Source of the DNA: Mycobacterium pinniadriaticum
Lineage (GTDB): Bacteria > Actinomycetota > Actinomycetes > Mycobacteriales > Mycobacteriaceae
Reading direction: 5' to 3'
NCBI RefSeq assembly: GCF_026242045.1
Contig: NZ_JAPJDO010000037.1
Coordinates: 1-53,847, forward strand
Length of the DNA stretch: 53,847 bases
The notes below the pieces were generated by a model. It searched no databases and was not told the origin of the DNA. It saw only the letters and a list, made by a program, of their open reading frames with translations. Position 1 is the stretch's first letter; each line of letters opens with the position of its first letter. The position numbers were made by a program, and so were the translations under genes. Shown in pieces: positions 27,193 through 35,683 of this stretch.

Positions 27193-28488
27193 ATGAAGAT
27201 TGTGCTGGCGGCCTACGGGAGTCGTGGAGATGTCGAGCCATCGGTCGTCGTAGGTCGCGAGTTGCTGCGGCGGGGTCATGACGTCCAGCTTGCCGTCCCT
27301 CCCGAGCTCGTTGGCTTCGCCGAAGACGCGGGCCTTCCCGCGGTCGCGTACGGTCTGGATACCAAGACCGTTGTGGAAGCGCAGCGCAATTTTTGGACAT
27401 GCATCTTTCACAGCCCTTGGCGGGTGCGGGAGCTGCGCAGAATGTCGCGCGAAATTCAAGAGATCAACTCCCGTTGGTCAAAGGCAATGTCGGATACGTT
27501 GTTACCGATCGCCGACGGAGCCGATATCTTGTCAACTGGTATCACCTTCGATCAGCCGGCAGCCGACGTCGCCGAGTTCTACAACATTCCGATGGCCACG
27601 TTCGATTACTACCCGATCCGGGCAAACGGCCAGCTTGTACCTTTCCTGCCGGGACCCTTGATCCGTTTCGGATGGCTACTGGGCGAATGGCTCACTTGGC
27701 GAACAATGAAGAAGGCCGAGGACGCTCAGCGCGCTGGAATAGGCCTCCCAAAGGCAAGGAAGCCCCCGTCTCTACGGATCACCGAACGACGCTCTCTGGA
27801 AATCCAGGCCTACGACGAAGTGTGGTTTCCGGGGTTGGCAGAAGAATGGGCAAAGTTCGATGGCCGGCGGCCCTTTATTGGCACACTTACGATGCAGTCG
27901 GAGACGCCTGCTGATGAGGACGTCGCGGCTTGGATCGCGGCGGGAACGCCTCCGATTTTCTTCGGGTTCGGCACGATACCGATCGCGTCTCCGGAGAAGA
28001 CGCTCGCAATGATCAGTACGGCTTGTGCAAAGCTCGGCGAGCGGGCGTTGGTGGTCGCCGGTGCGACCGACTTCGGCACCCCTCCGCCGTCCGAGCACAT
28101 CAAGGTGGTGAGCACGGTGAATTACGCGACCATCTTTCCCTCATGTCGTGCGGTCGTGCACCACGGCGGCGCCGGCACCTCGGCGGCGGGTCTTCGCGCC
28201 GGGGTCCCCACTTTGATTCTGTGGACTATGCCTGATCAGCCGATGTGGGGAGCTCAGCTCAAGCGATTGAAAGTAGGTGCCGCGAGGCGTCTTTCAACTA
28301 CCACCGAGAAGTCGCTAGTGGCAGACCTTCGCACCATTCTTGCTCCGGACTATGTGACTCGCGCTCGCGAGATCGCCGCTGGGATGAGCAAACCTGCCGA
28401 GAGTATCGCGGCTGCCGCGGATCTGCTGGAAAACTTCGCCCGGCTGCGGCGCCCCGAGTTGATCGGCGACCGTCAGTGCTCGGATTGA
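27193..28488 (+). CDS. GPL-type glycosyltransferase (GT1 family), copy 2
   Basis: A 431-residue GT-B glycosyltransferase paralogous to the one at 21788: MKIVLAAYGSRGDVEPS at the start and VVHHGGAGTSAAGLRAGVP in the donor domain. The ATG at 27193 matches the conserved start of all copies; upstream in-frame codons to 27058 are not conserved. It forms a pair with the methyltransferase at 28594 that mirrors the pair at 21788-23965, so one pair probably arose by duplication of the other. It would add a sugar that the neighbouring methyltransferase then methylates; this is inference. Confidence 0.92.
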   Translation: MKIVLAAYGSRGDVEPSVVVGRELLRRGHDVQLAVPPELVGFAEDAGLPAVAYGLDTKTVVEAQRNFWTCIFHSPWRVRELRRMSREIQEINSRWSKAMSDTLLPIADGADILSTGITFDQPAADVAEFYNIPMATFDYYPIRANGQLVPFLPGPLIRFGWLLGEWLTWRTMKKAEDAQRAGIGLPKARKPPSLRITERRSLEIQAYDEVWFPGLAEEWAKFDGRRPFIGTLTMQSETPADEDVAAWIAAGTPPIFFGFGTIPIASPEKTLAMISTACAKLGERALVVAGATDFGTPPPSEHIKVVSTVNYATIFPSCRAVVHHGGAGTSAAGLRAGVPTLILWTMPDQPMWGAQLKRLKVGAARRLSTTTEKSLVADLRTILAPDYVTRAREIAAGMSKPAESIAAAADLLENFARLRRPELIGDRQCSD

Positions 28489-28583
28489 TGGTGTGGATAT
28501 GCGCCGCTGGTCCGGAGTTACTTGCTAGCGCAGAGACCAAATGATGTCTAGGCTCAGCGCCGCTTGAGGCGGCCCAGGAAAGT

Positions 28584-28587
28584 AGGA
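28584..28587 (+). promoter_or_regulatory. Ribosome binding site deciding a TTG start
   Basis: AGGA lies 6 bases before TTG 28594. Together with the point where similarity to the paralogue at 23150 begins, it favours TTG over the longer frame from 28564. Confidence 0.6.
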
Positions 28588-28593
28588 TCTGTT

Positions 28594-29406
28594 TTGACCA
28601 TCACCGATCAGAATGTCCAATCCCTGTATCTCGACCTGCTCCGGCGAAACCTCACCAGGTATGGCATGCATGAGCGGATACCGTCGGATTGGTCACTGCG
28701 GCGGCGCATCGTTCTCAAGACCGTAAACGCCGTCAATCCCAGACTCAGGGGTTTGGGCGCTTCAGCGCAGTCAGCGCGCGAACTCGGCCTGGACTGGCCC
28801 GCCGAAGCGGAGACCATGATCGGCATGCAGAGACTTGCGAACCTGCAGCACTGTGTGGAGACGGTTCTGGAAGAGGATGTCCCTGGCGATCTGATCGAGT
28901 GTGGGGTGTGGCGCGGCGGAGCGTCCATCCTGATGCGGGCGGTCCTGGCTGCTTATGGGGATTCGAACCGGAGCGTTTGGCTGGCCGACTCATTCCAAGG
29001 TGTTCCGCCCCCGGATCCCGCAAATTACAAGGCGGACAAGGGGATTAGGCTTGACCGCTATGCGAGCGTGCTGGGGGTATCGGAAGCGGAGGTTAGGGCC
29101 AACTTCGAGCGGTACGGGCTACTCGATGACCGCGTCCGTTTTCTTCCCGGGTGGTTCAAGGACACCTTGCAGCATGCGCCGATCGATCGCATTTCGGTGT
29201 TGAGACTCGATGGCGACCTATATGAATCGACAATTCAAGCGCTGGACGCGTTGTATCCGAAATTGTCACCCGGGGGCTTCTGCATTGTTGACGACTACCT
29301 GGCGATTCCGGCGTGCGCGCAAGCTGTCACCGATTACCGCACGAAGCACGGCATTTCCGCTGAGATCGTCGATATCGACGGCAGTGCGGTGCTGTGGCGT
29401 AAGTAG
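28594..29406 (+). CDS. TylF/macrocin-type sugar O-methyltransferase, copy 2
   Basis: A 270-residue paralogue of the methyltransferase at 23150, with the same motifs: GDLIECGVWRGGASILMRA (SAM), DSFQGVP, LRLDGDLYEST and CIVDDYLA (metal/acceptor). The first 30 residues (LYLDLLRRNLTRYGMHER) are nearly identical between the copies. Start TTG at 28594, as argued for the ribosome site. It probably methylates the sugar added by the preceding glycosyltransferase, at a position I cannot determine. The gene ends 35 bp from the convergent GtrA-like gene. Confidence 0.9.
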   Translation: MTITDQNVQSLYLDLLRRNLTRYGMHERIPSDWSLRRRIVLKTVNAVNPRLRGLGASAQSARELGLDWPAEAETMIGMQRLANLQHCVETVLEEDVPGDLIECGVWRGGASILMRAVLAAYGDSNRSVWLADSFQGVPPPDPANYKADKGIRLDRYASVLGVSEAEVRANFERYGLLDDRVRFLPGWFKDTLQHAPIDRISVLRLDGDLYESTIQALDALYPKLSPGGFCIVDDYLAIPACAQAVTDYRTKHGISAEIVDIDGSAVLWRK

Positions 29407-29441
29407 CGGAGTCTGCGAGACGACTGCTGAGGGGACCGCGA

Positions 29442-29972
29442 TTAGATCGGTATTTCGCCAATGACTTCATCGGAACGCTCGGGCTTGTCGCCAGCGAGTT
29501 TGAAGAGCCACCGGTCCAGGATGAGAAAGCGTCCGACCCAGACGATGCCCAAACCCAGGAGTTGCGCGACTAACACGCCTGCGCCACGGACAATAGTTGC
29601 CCGATCAGCCATCGCAGCTTCGACGAGGTGGGTGAAGAGAGTGGCCAGTGCGACGCCCAACATCACGGCTACCCAGAATACGAGCATCTGACCGCGCAGG
29701 CTGTCGCGTGATGTCACCCGCCAGACGAAGTGCCTATTAGCAAAGAAGTTGGGCACCGTGATGATAGCGGCCTGCAGCAGTGAAGCGGCGGTGTAATTGT
29801 GTAGCCACAAGCCTAGAATCTGGATAAGGGCTTGACCGATAGGGACGAAGACCGCAGACACGGCCGCATAGCGCAGTTTTTTGCGAGTCTCGTCCGTGCG
29901 GACGGATAACAATCGACTCAAGAGCGGGAAGGTCATTGTCGGTAGAAGATACCGGGATTTGGGTCGCTCCAT
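29442..29972 (-). CDS. GtrA-family membrane protein
   Basis: A 176-residue protein with four predicted membrane helices (AAVSAVFVPIGQALIQILGLWL, here in parts; AASLLQAAIITVPNFF; MLVFWVAVMLGVALATLF; AGVLVAQLLGLGIVWVGRF) and the family motif NFFANRHFVWR after the second helix. GtrA-like proteins are thought to flip polyprenyl-phosphate-linked sugars for extracytoplasmic glycosylation. The start is uncertain: ATG 29972, TTG 29978 and ATG 29936 are all in frame, and none has a good ribosome site. It is divergent from a large membrane protein gene and fits with the GT2 gene at 35680, which could supply the lipid-linked sugar. Confidence 0.85.
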   Translation of the reverse strand: MERPKSRYLLPTMTFPLLSRLLSVRTDETRKKLRYAAVSAVFVPIGQALIQILGLWLHNYTAASLLQAAIITVPNFFANRHFVWRVTSRDSLRGQMLVFWVAVMLGVALATLFTHLVEAAMADRATIVRGAGVLVAQLLGLGIVWVGRFLILDRWLFKLAGDKPERSDEVIGEIPI

Positions 29973-30101
29973 TGCCAAGCTGACGGAACCAACGCTGATC
30001 CACCGATGAATATTTGGAGACTCGGACCGAGGAGCTTCCGCCGGCCTAGCCAGCGCTCACGAAGCTACATAATCCTTTGTGATGGTTGATAGTTTGCAGC
30101 A
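29973..30101. promoter_or_regulatory. Divergent intergenic region, gtrA-like / membrane protein gene
   Basis: About 130 bp with start codons pointing outward on both sides. It is poorer in GC towards 30060-30100 (TACATAATCC, GATAGTTTGCAG), as expected for a promoter, but no box pair can be assigned with confidence. Confidence 0.35.
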
Positions 30102-32069
30102 GTGAATGAATTGGTTGCGCTACCAGCGAGAACAGTGGGACGCGCGATGAGGCGGTGTTCGACGGCTACGTGGGGCTCCGCCCGGTGGCAGCAAGGCTTC
30201 GCCGCAGCGATCGCTGCACTAGTTTTCTGGCCGGAATCGTCGGCCGATGCAGTGGTCGGGATCGATCCGTCTTGGCAGGCGGGGCTGGCTATGGCTCAGG
30301 CACACGATCTCGCGTGGGGCCCCGAAATCGTTTTCACCTATGGGCCGCTCGGATTCCTACAAACCGCCGCCTACTACTCATACGGCCAGTCGCTGCTCGC
30401 CACGATTTACCAACCGATCGTGGTCGCGACCCTGTTCCTCGGCATCGCGACAATTTTGCGTCAACGCCACGCGCCAATGACATCGCTCATCGTTGCGTTT
30501 CTCACCACAGGCATCACAACTTTCCTCCACATCGGTCACGGTTGGGGCGTTCCGGGTTTGGAATATCCGGAGTTGGCAGTTCTCGCAGCGTTCGCGTGGG
30601 GTGCCGCGCCTCTGTTGCAGCGTGATCCCGGGCGTTCGATGGTTTTCGTCTCATGCCTCGGCCTGGGCGTGGCCGCGGGTTTTCAGTTGCTGGTGAAGTT
30701 CGACACCGGCGTCACGATCGCGCTCATCGCGTTGTCGGTGTCCGTATTGCTCGACTGGAGAGCGGTTGGGCGCCATTGCGCGACGGTTGGGGCGTTCGCC
30801 GCGTCCACTCTTATCTTGTGGGCGCTTGCTGGCCAACGACTAGGGGATCTACCCGGCTGGTTCAGATCCAGCGTTTCGCTGCTACTGGGCTACAGCGAGG
30901 CCGTCGCCGTCCCTCTTAATCTATTTTCCGCCTTCGTGTCGGTGCTGATCTTGGCCTGGATGGGGGTGCTCTGCGTGATGTTCTTTCGTGGATCCCCGGA
31001 GATCCCTCGCAGTTTCGTGGTGTTTGTCGGCCTGGTGACAGTGATCCTCGCCAAGAAAGCGTTCGTGCGATTTGACGAATGGCGCTTGTACCCAGTGCTT
31101 GCCCTCATCGTTGTTGCGGTTGTCATCACCCCGCTCGTCTGGCGCCGGAGACGTGCGTTTCGCATGGTGTCAATCACGATTGTCCTTGTCCTGGTTGGCA
31201 TACCAGATGCCGGTAAACTGGCCCTCGGATACCCCAGCCGCGTTGTCGCAGCAGCGCAGGCGCCCTTTCGAGCGGTCAACCGGTTGGTCTCTCTAGCCTT
31301 TCCGGGGCACGTAGAGCAACGCATCGAAGAAGCCAAGGCACGCCAGCGTGCGCTCTACGCTATTCCGGACCGCTTCATCGAGACGATAGGGTCGGCGACG
31401 GTGCACCTTGACCCCGACCAGACCTCGGCGGTCTGGGCCTATGATCTGACATGGCGCCCAGTACCCGACTTCCAGACTTACGCGGCCTATACGCCCGCGC
31501 TCGACGCTCTCAACAGCGAATCGCTGGTAACGGGTCCCCAATTCGTTTTGTCACGGTTGTCACCGGCCTCACCCGCCATCGGCCCGATCGATGGGCGGCT
31601 CAGCGTGCAGCAGTCCCCGCGGTATTCGCGTTCGCTGCTGTGCAACTACACCGTGAAGGACGTTGCGGACCGCTGGGCGCTGTTTGAACACACCGGTCCC
31701 CGCTGCGGACCGCTGACCCCGGTATCGGAAGTCACCATCCGTGCGGGCGAAATGGTCGGCGTGCCGGCCCCCAGCAGGCCGGATGTGGCGGTCCTGGTCG
31801 GCATCGATCTCCAGCCAACCATCATCGACCAGCTCTTTCAGGGGGCTATCGTTCCGCTCACCATCCCGACCTTGGCACTCGACGGGGTCGACTACCGTCT
31901 CATCTCCGCCAACGCCGCCGAGCCGTTTCTTGTCAATTCACCGGCTTCAGTTGACGGCACGGACCTACAAATCCGAGCGCGCACCATCGGCGTCGGCCGT
32001 GCCCCAACTCTGGGTCAGGCTGGCATTATCGCGCGACTGCGGTTCTACGAAATGCCGGTGGCTTCGTAA
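30102..32069 (+). CDS. Large polytopic membrane protein, possible GT-C type
   Basis: A 655-residue integral membrane protein of unproven function. About ten hydrophobic helices fill residues 20-390 (for example TILWALAG-, LFSAFVSVLILAWMGVLCVMF, LALIVVAVVITPLVW), followed by a soluble C-terminal domain of about 260 residues that is probably outside the membrane. The early segment GIDPSWQAGLAMAQAHDL followed by VFTYGPLGFLQTA is a pattern I associate with uncharacterised bacterial membrane proteins of polysaccharide loci. The layout (many helices, then a periplasmic domain) resembles GT-C glycosyltransferases, and its neighbours GtrA and GT2 would fit, but no catalytic DxD-like loop is certain. 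GTG start at 30102. Confidence 0.7.
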   Translation: MNELVALPARTVGRAMRRCSTATWGSARWQQGFAAAIAALVFWPESSADAVVGIDPSWQAGLAMAQAHDLAWGPEIVFTYGPLGFLQTAAYYSYGQSLLATIYQPIVVATLFLGIATILRQRHAPMTSLIVAFLTTGITTFLHIGHGWGVPGLEYPELAVLAAFAWGAAPLLQRDPGRSMVFVSCLGLGVAAGFQLLVKFDTGVTIALIALSVSVLLDWRAVGRHCATVGAFAASTLILWALAGQRLGDLPGWFRSSVSLLLGYSEAVAVPLNLFSAFVSVLILAWMGVLCVMFFRGSPEIPRSFVVFVGLVTVILAKKAFVRFDEWRLYPVLALIVVAVVITPLVWRRRRAFRMVSITIVLVLVGIPDAGKLALGYPSRVVAAAQAPFRAVNRLVSLAFPGHVEQRIEEAKARQRALYAIPDRFIETIGSATVHLDPDQTSAVWAYDLTWRPVPDFQTYAAYTPALDALNSESLVTGPQFVLSRLSPASPAIGPIDGRLSVQQSPRYSRSLLCNYTVKDVADRWALFEHTGPRCGPLTPVSEVTIRAGEMVGVPAPSRPDVAVLVGIDLQPTIIDQLFQGAIVPLTIPTLALDGVDYRLISANAAEPFLVNSPASVDGTDLQIRARTIGVGRAPTLGQAGIIARLRFYEMPVAS

Positions 32070-32124
32070 GTCTTGGGAACAACACGCTGCGGGTGATGAA
32101 TTCGCCGATCTACAATTCACGCCC

Positions 32125-32487
32125 ATGAAGCGCCTCGCACCGAGCGTCGCCGCTCTATTGTTGGTGGCGTGCGGAAGCGCCACGCACACCGCAGAGACGT
32201 CATCACCGCCAACAGCTGCTACCAAGACCGTTATCGACGCTCAAGGCGTGTACCGGCCATTCATCGACAATGACGGCACGTACGTTGTCGGGGTCGACGT
32301 ACCGATGGGGAAGTATCGCAACGACGGTGGCACAGATTGCTATTGGGCGCGGTTGCGCAGCCTTGACGCGAGCGACGTAATCGACAGCAAAAAGACCAGT
32401 AGCCCGCAGGAAGTCGAGATCCGGGTCAGTGACACCGCTTTCTTAACCCAAGGGTGTGGGACCTGGCAGATGATTCCCGCCTTGTGA
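32125..32487 (+). CDS. Small secreted lipoprotein
   Basis: A 120-residue protein with a short signal peptide and lipobox LLVACG (lipidated Cys at residue 16), so it should be anchored on the outer face of the plasma membrane. The mature part has GTYVVGVDVPMGKYRNDGG and CYWARLRS, a small beta-rich domain seen in many actinobacterial hypothetical lipoproteins, with two further Cys (CYW and QGCGTW) that could form a disulfide. The frame is open far upstream (31741), but ATG 32125 gives a clean signal peptide, and the part before it overlaps the previous gene in another frame. Function unknown. Confidence 0.8.
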   Translation: MKRLAPSVAALLLVACGSATHTAETSSPPTAATKTVIDAQGVYRPFIDNDGTYVVGVDVPMGKYRNDGGTDCYWARLRSLDASDVIDSKKTSSPQEVEIRVSDTAFLTQGCGTWQMIPAL

Positions 32488-32766
32488 GACAGACCGTGAC
32501 CCTGTCGGCGCTGCCAGTTCACCACCCGCCGGGCATAAGGCAGTGCATGGTCGTGTTTCGACGGCTCGAAGGTGGTAGCGGACGCCACATTTTCCGATCA
32601 CATACCGGTACCTGCTTTCGGTTACGTTAATTTGCCTCTTCCTGGTTGGATCATCGGTATCTTGGGTCCGGCCGCGAGCAACCAAGGGGCCAGTTGGGTG
32701 AGTGTGTGGTGCGAAGCCGGGCCCTGATGGGTGGACTGCGGGTCAGCTTGAACAAGGAAGGACCCC

Positions 32767-33984
32767 ATGGGGCCGTCAACTGAATCAGCAGGATTCGAGT
32801 TCGATGTTTGTGTCGTCGGCGGTTGTGGGCACGTCGGGCTGCCGCTGGCGATCGTGATGGCGCACTCTGGCCTGCGCGTCGCGATCGACGACATCGACAC
32901 GAGAGCCGTCGAAACTGTCCGGGCCGGCCGAATGCCCTTCATGGAGGAGAAGGCCGAACCAATGCTCGCCGAGGTCATCAATAGGAATCTGACCGTCGCC
33001 GATGATCCGACGCTCATTACCAGGTCGCGCATCGTCGTCGTTGTCATCGGCACGCCGGTTGACGAGCACCTGAATCCAACCTTCCATAAGATCCATCGCT
33101 TTTTCGTCGACCTGATGCCTCACCTTGTCGACGGCCAAACTCTCGTCCTGCGCAGCACGCTCTATCCGGGGACGACCGAGAAGGTGGACACCCTGCTGAG
33201 GGTTGCCGGGCGGAGTGTGCACGTCGCATTTTGCCCAGAGAGAATTGCGCAAGGAAATGCGATACGCGAACTCGTCGAGTTGCCACAAATCGTGGCAGGT
33301 TGCGATGAGGAGGCGACGACGACGGCAACCGACCTCTTCAGTCGGATCGCTCCGTCAATCCTTCAGATGCAGCCGATTGAGGCTGAATTGACGAAGATTT
33401 TTGCCAACGTGTGGCGCTACATCCAGTTCGCGACGGCTAACCAGTTCTTTATGATCGCGACTGATTTCGGTCTGGACTTCTATCGGATCTATGACGCGCT
33501 CACCCGCGACTATCCGAGAATGGCCGGACTGCCGAAGAGCGGGTTTGCGGCTGGGCCGTGCCTGTTCAAGGACACCATGCAACTCGCGGCGGCGACCGAG
33601 TCAAGATTCTCGTTGGGGCACGCGGCCATGCTCATCAACGAGGGACTTCCAGATTTCGTCGTCCAACAGATGAAATCGCGTTTCACGCTTGGCGGCCTGA
33701 CCGTGGGCATTCTCGGCATGGCGTTCAAAGGTGACATCGACGACAGCCGAGAATCGTTGTCGTACAAGTTGCGCAAGATTCTTGAGTATGAAGCGGCCAC
33801 GGTCATATGCACCGACCCATACGTCGAGGACCCGCGTTTCGTGGCACTCGACGAGGCTGTCGAGCGGTCAGATGTATTGATTCTTGGGGCACCGCACAGC
33901 GACTATCGCTCGCTGGTGATCCCCGAAGACAAACCGGTCATCGATGTTTGGAACTTTTTCGGAAAGGGAGCACAGCTTACGTGA
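32767..33984 (+). CDS. Nucleotide-sugar 6-dehydrogenase (UDP-Glc/UDP-ManNAc dehydrogenase family), copy 1
   Basis: A 405-residue member of the UDP-glucose/GDP-mannose dehydrogenase family, which oxidises C6 of a nucleotide sugar to a uronic acid with two NAD+. Seen: Rossmann motif VVGGCGHVGLPLA, IGTPVDE, FCPERIAQGNA, EAELTKIFANVWRY (the catalytic Lys segment), and Cys265 in GPCLFKD, the position of the thioester Cys. The C-terminal domain starts at VGILGMAFKGDIDDSRES. The ATG has GGAAGGA 5 bases upstream. It overlaps the SDR gene by 4 bp and begins a four-gene coupled unit (to 36447). FCPER and the WecC-like spacing favour a ManNAc- or related amino-sugar type, but substrate is open. Confidence 0.9.
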   Translation: MGPSTESAGFEFDVCVVGGCGHVGLPLAIVMAHSGLRVAIDDIDTRAVETVRAGRMPFMEEKAEPMLAEVINRNLTVADDPTLITRSRIVVVVIGTPVDEHLNPTFHKIHRFFVDLMPHLVDGQTLVLRSTLYPGTTEKVDTLLRVAGRSVHVAFCPERIAQGNAIRELVELPQIVAGCDEEATTTATDLFSRIAPSILQMQPIEAELTKIFANVWRYIQFATANQFFMIATDFGLDFYRIYDALTRDYPRMAGLPKSGFAAGPCLFKDTMQLAAATESRFSLGHAAMLINEGLPDFVVQQMKSRFTLGGLTVGILGMAFKGDIDDSRESLSYKLRKILEYEAATVICTDPYVEDPRFVALDEAVERSDVLILGAPHSDYRSLVIPEDKPVIDVWNFFGKGAQLT

Positions 33985-35000
33985 AGATTCTGGTCACCGG
34001 GTCGGCCGGCTTCATAGCCGGCTACCTCGTGGAGGAACTGCTCGCCAACGGCTATGAAGTGGTGGGTCTCGACAACTATTCCAAATATGGGCCGGTTGAG
34101 CGCGCGTTCGACACACACCCGTACTACACCGTTGTTGAAGGCGACGCCAAGGATGTCGGACTGCTCAAGGAGCTGCTCACGGATTGCGATCATCTAGTTG
34201 CCGGAGCGGCGATAATTGGCGGCATCTCGCTATTTCACGAACTTGCTTACGACCTTCTGTCAGAAAACGAGCGAATCACTGCGGCGTCTTTCGACGCGGC
34301 AATCTGGGCGCATCGGGAAGCGAGCCTTCGCAAGATCACGGTGGTGTCCTCGTCGATGGTCTACGAAAGTACGTCAACCTATCCGACTCCTGAAGGTGAG
34401 CAACGTCGCTGCCCACCGCCGGAGTCGACCTATGGTTTCCAGAAACTCGCCACTGAGTATTTTGCGCAAGGAGCCTGGGAGCAATATCAGTTGCCCTACA
34501 CCATCGTGCGACCTTTCAACTGCATCGGTATCGGAGAGAAGCGCGCCCTATGTGATCGCGAGATCATGTCAGGCAATGTCCAACTCGCAATGAGCCACGT
34601 CGTTCCTGACCTCGTTCAGAAGGTTCTCAAGGGCCAGGATCCACTGCATATACTCGGCGATGGTAATCAGGTCCGTCACTACACCTACGGTGGCGATCTG
34701 GCCCGTGGTATCCGCTTGGCGATCGAGTCTGACGCGGCACGGAATGAGGACTTCAACCTTTCGACCGCGACGTCGACGACGGTGTACGAGCTGGCAGAAT
34801 TAATTTGGCGGAAGGTAAAGGGCAACGAACCACTACGGATCGTGAGCGACGACCCGTTCCCCTATGACGTGCAGCGACGTGTGCCGGATGTCCAAAAGGC
34901 CATGGCGACCCTCGGTTTCAAGGCCACGACGTCACTCGACGAGGCGCTAGATGAGATCATCCCGTGGATCAAGGCCCAGATCCAGGTGGGCGGCATCTGA
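33981..35000 (+). CDS. NAD-dependent epimerase/dehydratase (extended SDR)
   Basis: A 339-residue extended SDR acting on nucleotide sugars. The NAD motif is VTGSAGFIAGYL; the third Gly of the usual TGxxGFIG is Ala. Ser/Tyr/Lys are present (VVSSSMVYES, YGFQKLATE), as is the RPFNCIGIGE segment of the acceptor site. The GTG start overlaps the dehydrogenase stop (GTGA), so the two probably act in sequence: oxidation at C6, then epimerisation, or decarboxylation of the uronic acid. Which reaction cannot be told from sequence alone. It shares one base with the following methyltransferase gene. Confidence 0.88.
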   Translation: MKILVTGSAGFIAGYLVEELLANGYEVVGLDNYSKYGPVERAFDTHPYYTVVEGDAKDVGLLKELLTDCDHLVAGAAIIGGISLFHELAYDLLSENERITAASFDAAIWAHREASLRKITVVSSSMVYESTSTYPTPEGEQRRCPPPESTYGFQKLATEYFAQGAWEQYQLPYTIVRPFNCIGIGEKRALCDREIMSGNVQLAMSHVVPDLVQKVLKGQDPLHILGDGNQVRHYTYGGDLARGIRLAIESDAARNEDFNLSTATSTTVYELAELIWRKVKGNEPLRIVSDDPFPYDVQRRVPDVQKAMATLGFKATTSLDEALDEIIPWIKAQIQVGGI

Positions 35001-35683
35001 TGTCAGAAGGCAACGGTGATCTCAACTCCGAGTTGGATCGGTTGTACGCGGTCAGATTCCACGACACTGAGCGTGAGTCCAAAGCGCAGCTATGGCGCGT
35101 CATCTGTGAGAAATTCTTCGCCAACTACGTGCCCGAAGATGGCTGCGTCGTCGATCTCGGCGCCGGTTACTGCGACTTCATCAACAACATTTCCGCGCGC
35201 CGACGAATCGCTGTTGACCTCAATCCTGACACAGCGAGATTTGCCGCTGCGGGGGTCGAGGTACACCAACTTCCACTTGAGCGATTAGTGGATGCTGTCG
35301 AGCCGGGCACGGTTGATCTCGCGTTCGCCAGCAACGTGTTTGAACATCTTCGAGATCCCGATGCGTTGCTGAGGGTGCTCGCGAACGTCCGCGCAGTGCT
35401 GCGGCCGGGTGGACGAATCATGATAATGCAGCCGAACGTCCGTCTCGTAGGGGGAGCATTCTGGGATTTTTTCGACCACACGCTGCCGCTGAGTGAACGT
35501 GGGATGGCCGAAGCGCTGGAGGTCGCTGGATTCAGGGTCGTTGAGTGCCGCGCCCGATTCCTTCCCTATACGACGAAGAGTCGGCTTCCGCAGTGGGACT
35601 TCCTCGTTCGGTTGTACTTGCGCTTCCGGCCGGCCCAGTATCTCCTAGGTAAACAGATGCTTGTGGTGGCAGAGCCGCAATGA
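35000..35683 (+). CDS. Class I SAM-dependent methyltransferase
   Basis: A 227-residue methyltransferase of the Methyltransf_11/23 kind. Motif I is VVDLGAGYCDFI, with the following acidic strand AVDLNPD; FASNVFEHLRDPDALLRVL and VLRPGGRIMIMQPN are motifs of the same fold. The ATG at 35000 shares the A of the preceding TGA, and the stop overlaps the next gene as ATGA. In this coupled unit it could methylate the sugar made by the dehydrogenase/SDR pair, or the lipid-linked sugar. The target atom is unknown. Confidence 0.87.
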   Translation: MSEGNGDLNSELDRLYAVRFHDTERESKAQLWRVICEKFFANYVPEDGCVVDLGAGYCDFINNISARRRIAVDLNPDTARFAAAGVEVHQLPLERLVDAVEPGTVDLAFASNVFEHLRDPDALLRVLANVRAVLRPGGRIMIMQPNVRLVGGAFWDFFDHTLPLSERGMAEALEVAGFRVVECRARFLPYTTKSRLPQWDFLVRLYLRFRPAQYLLGKQMLVVAEPQ

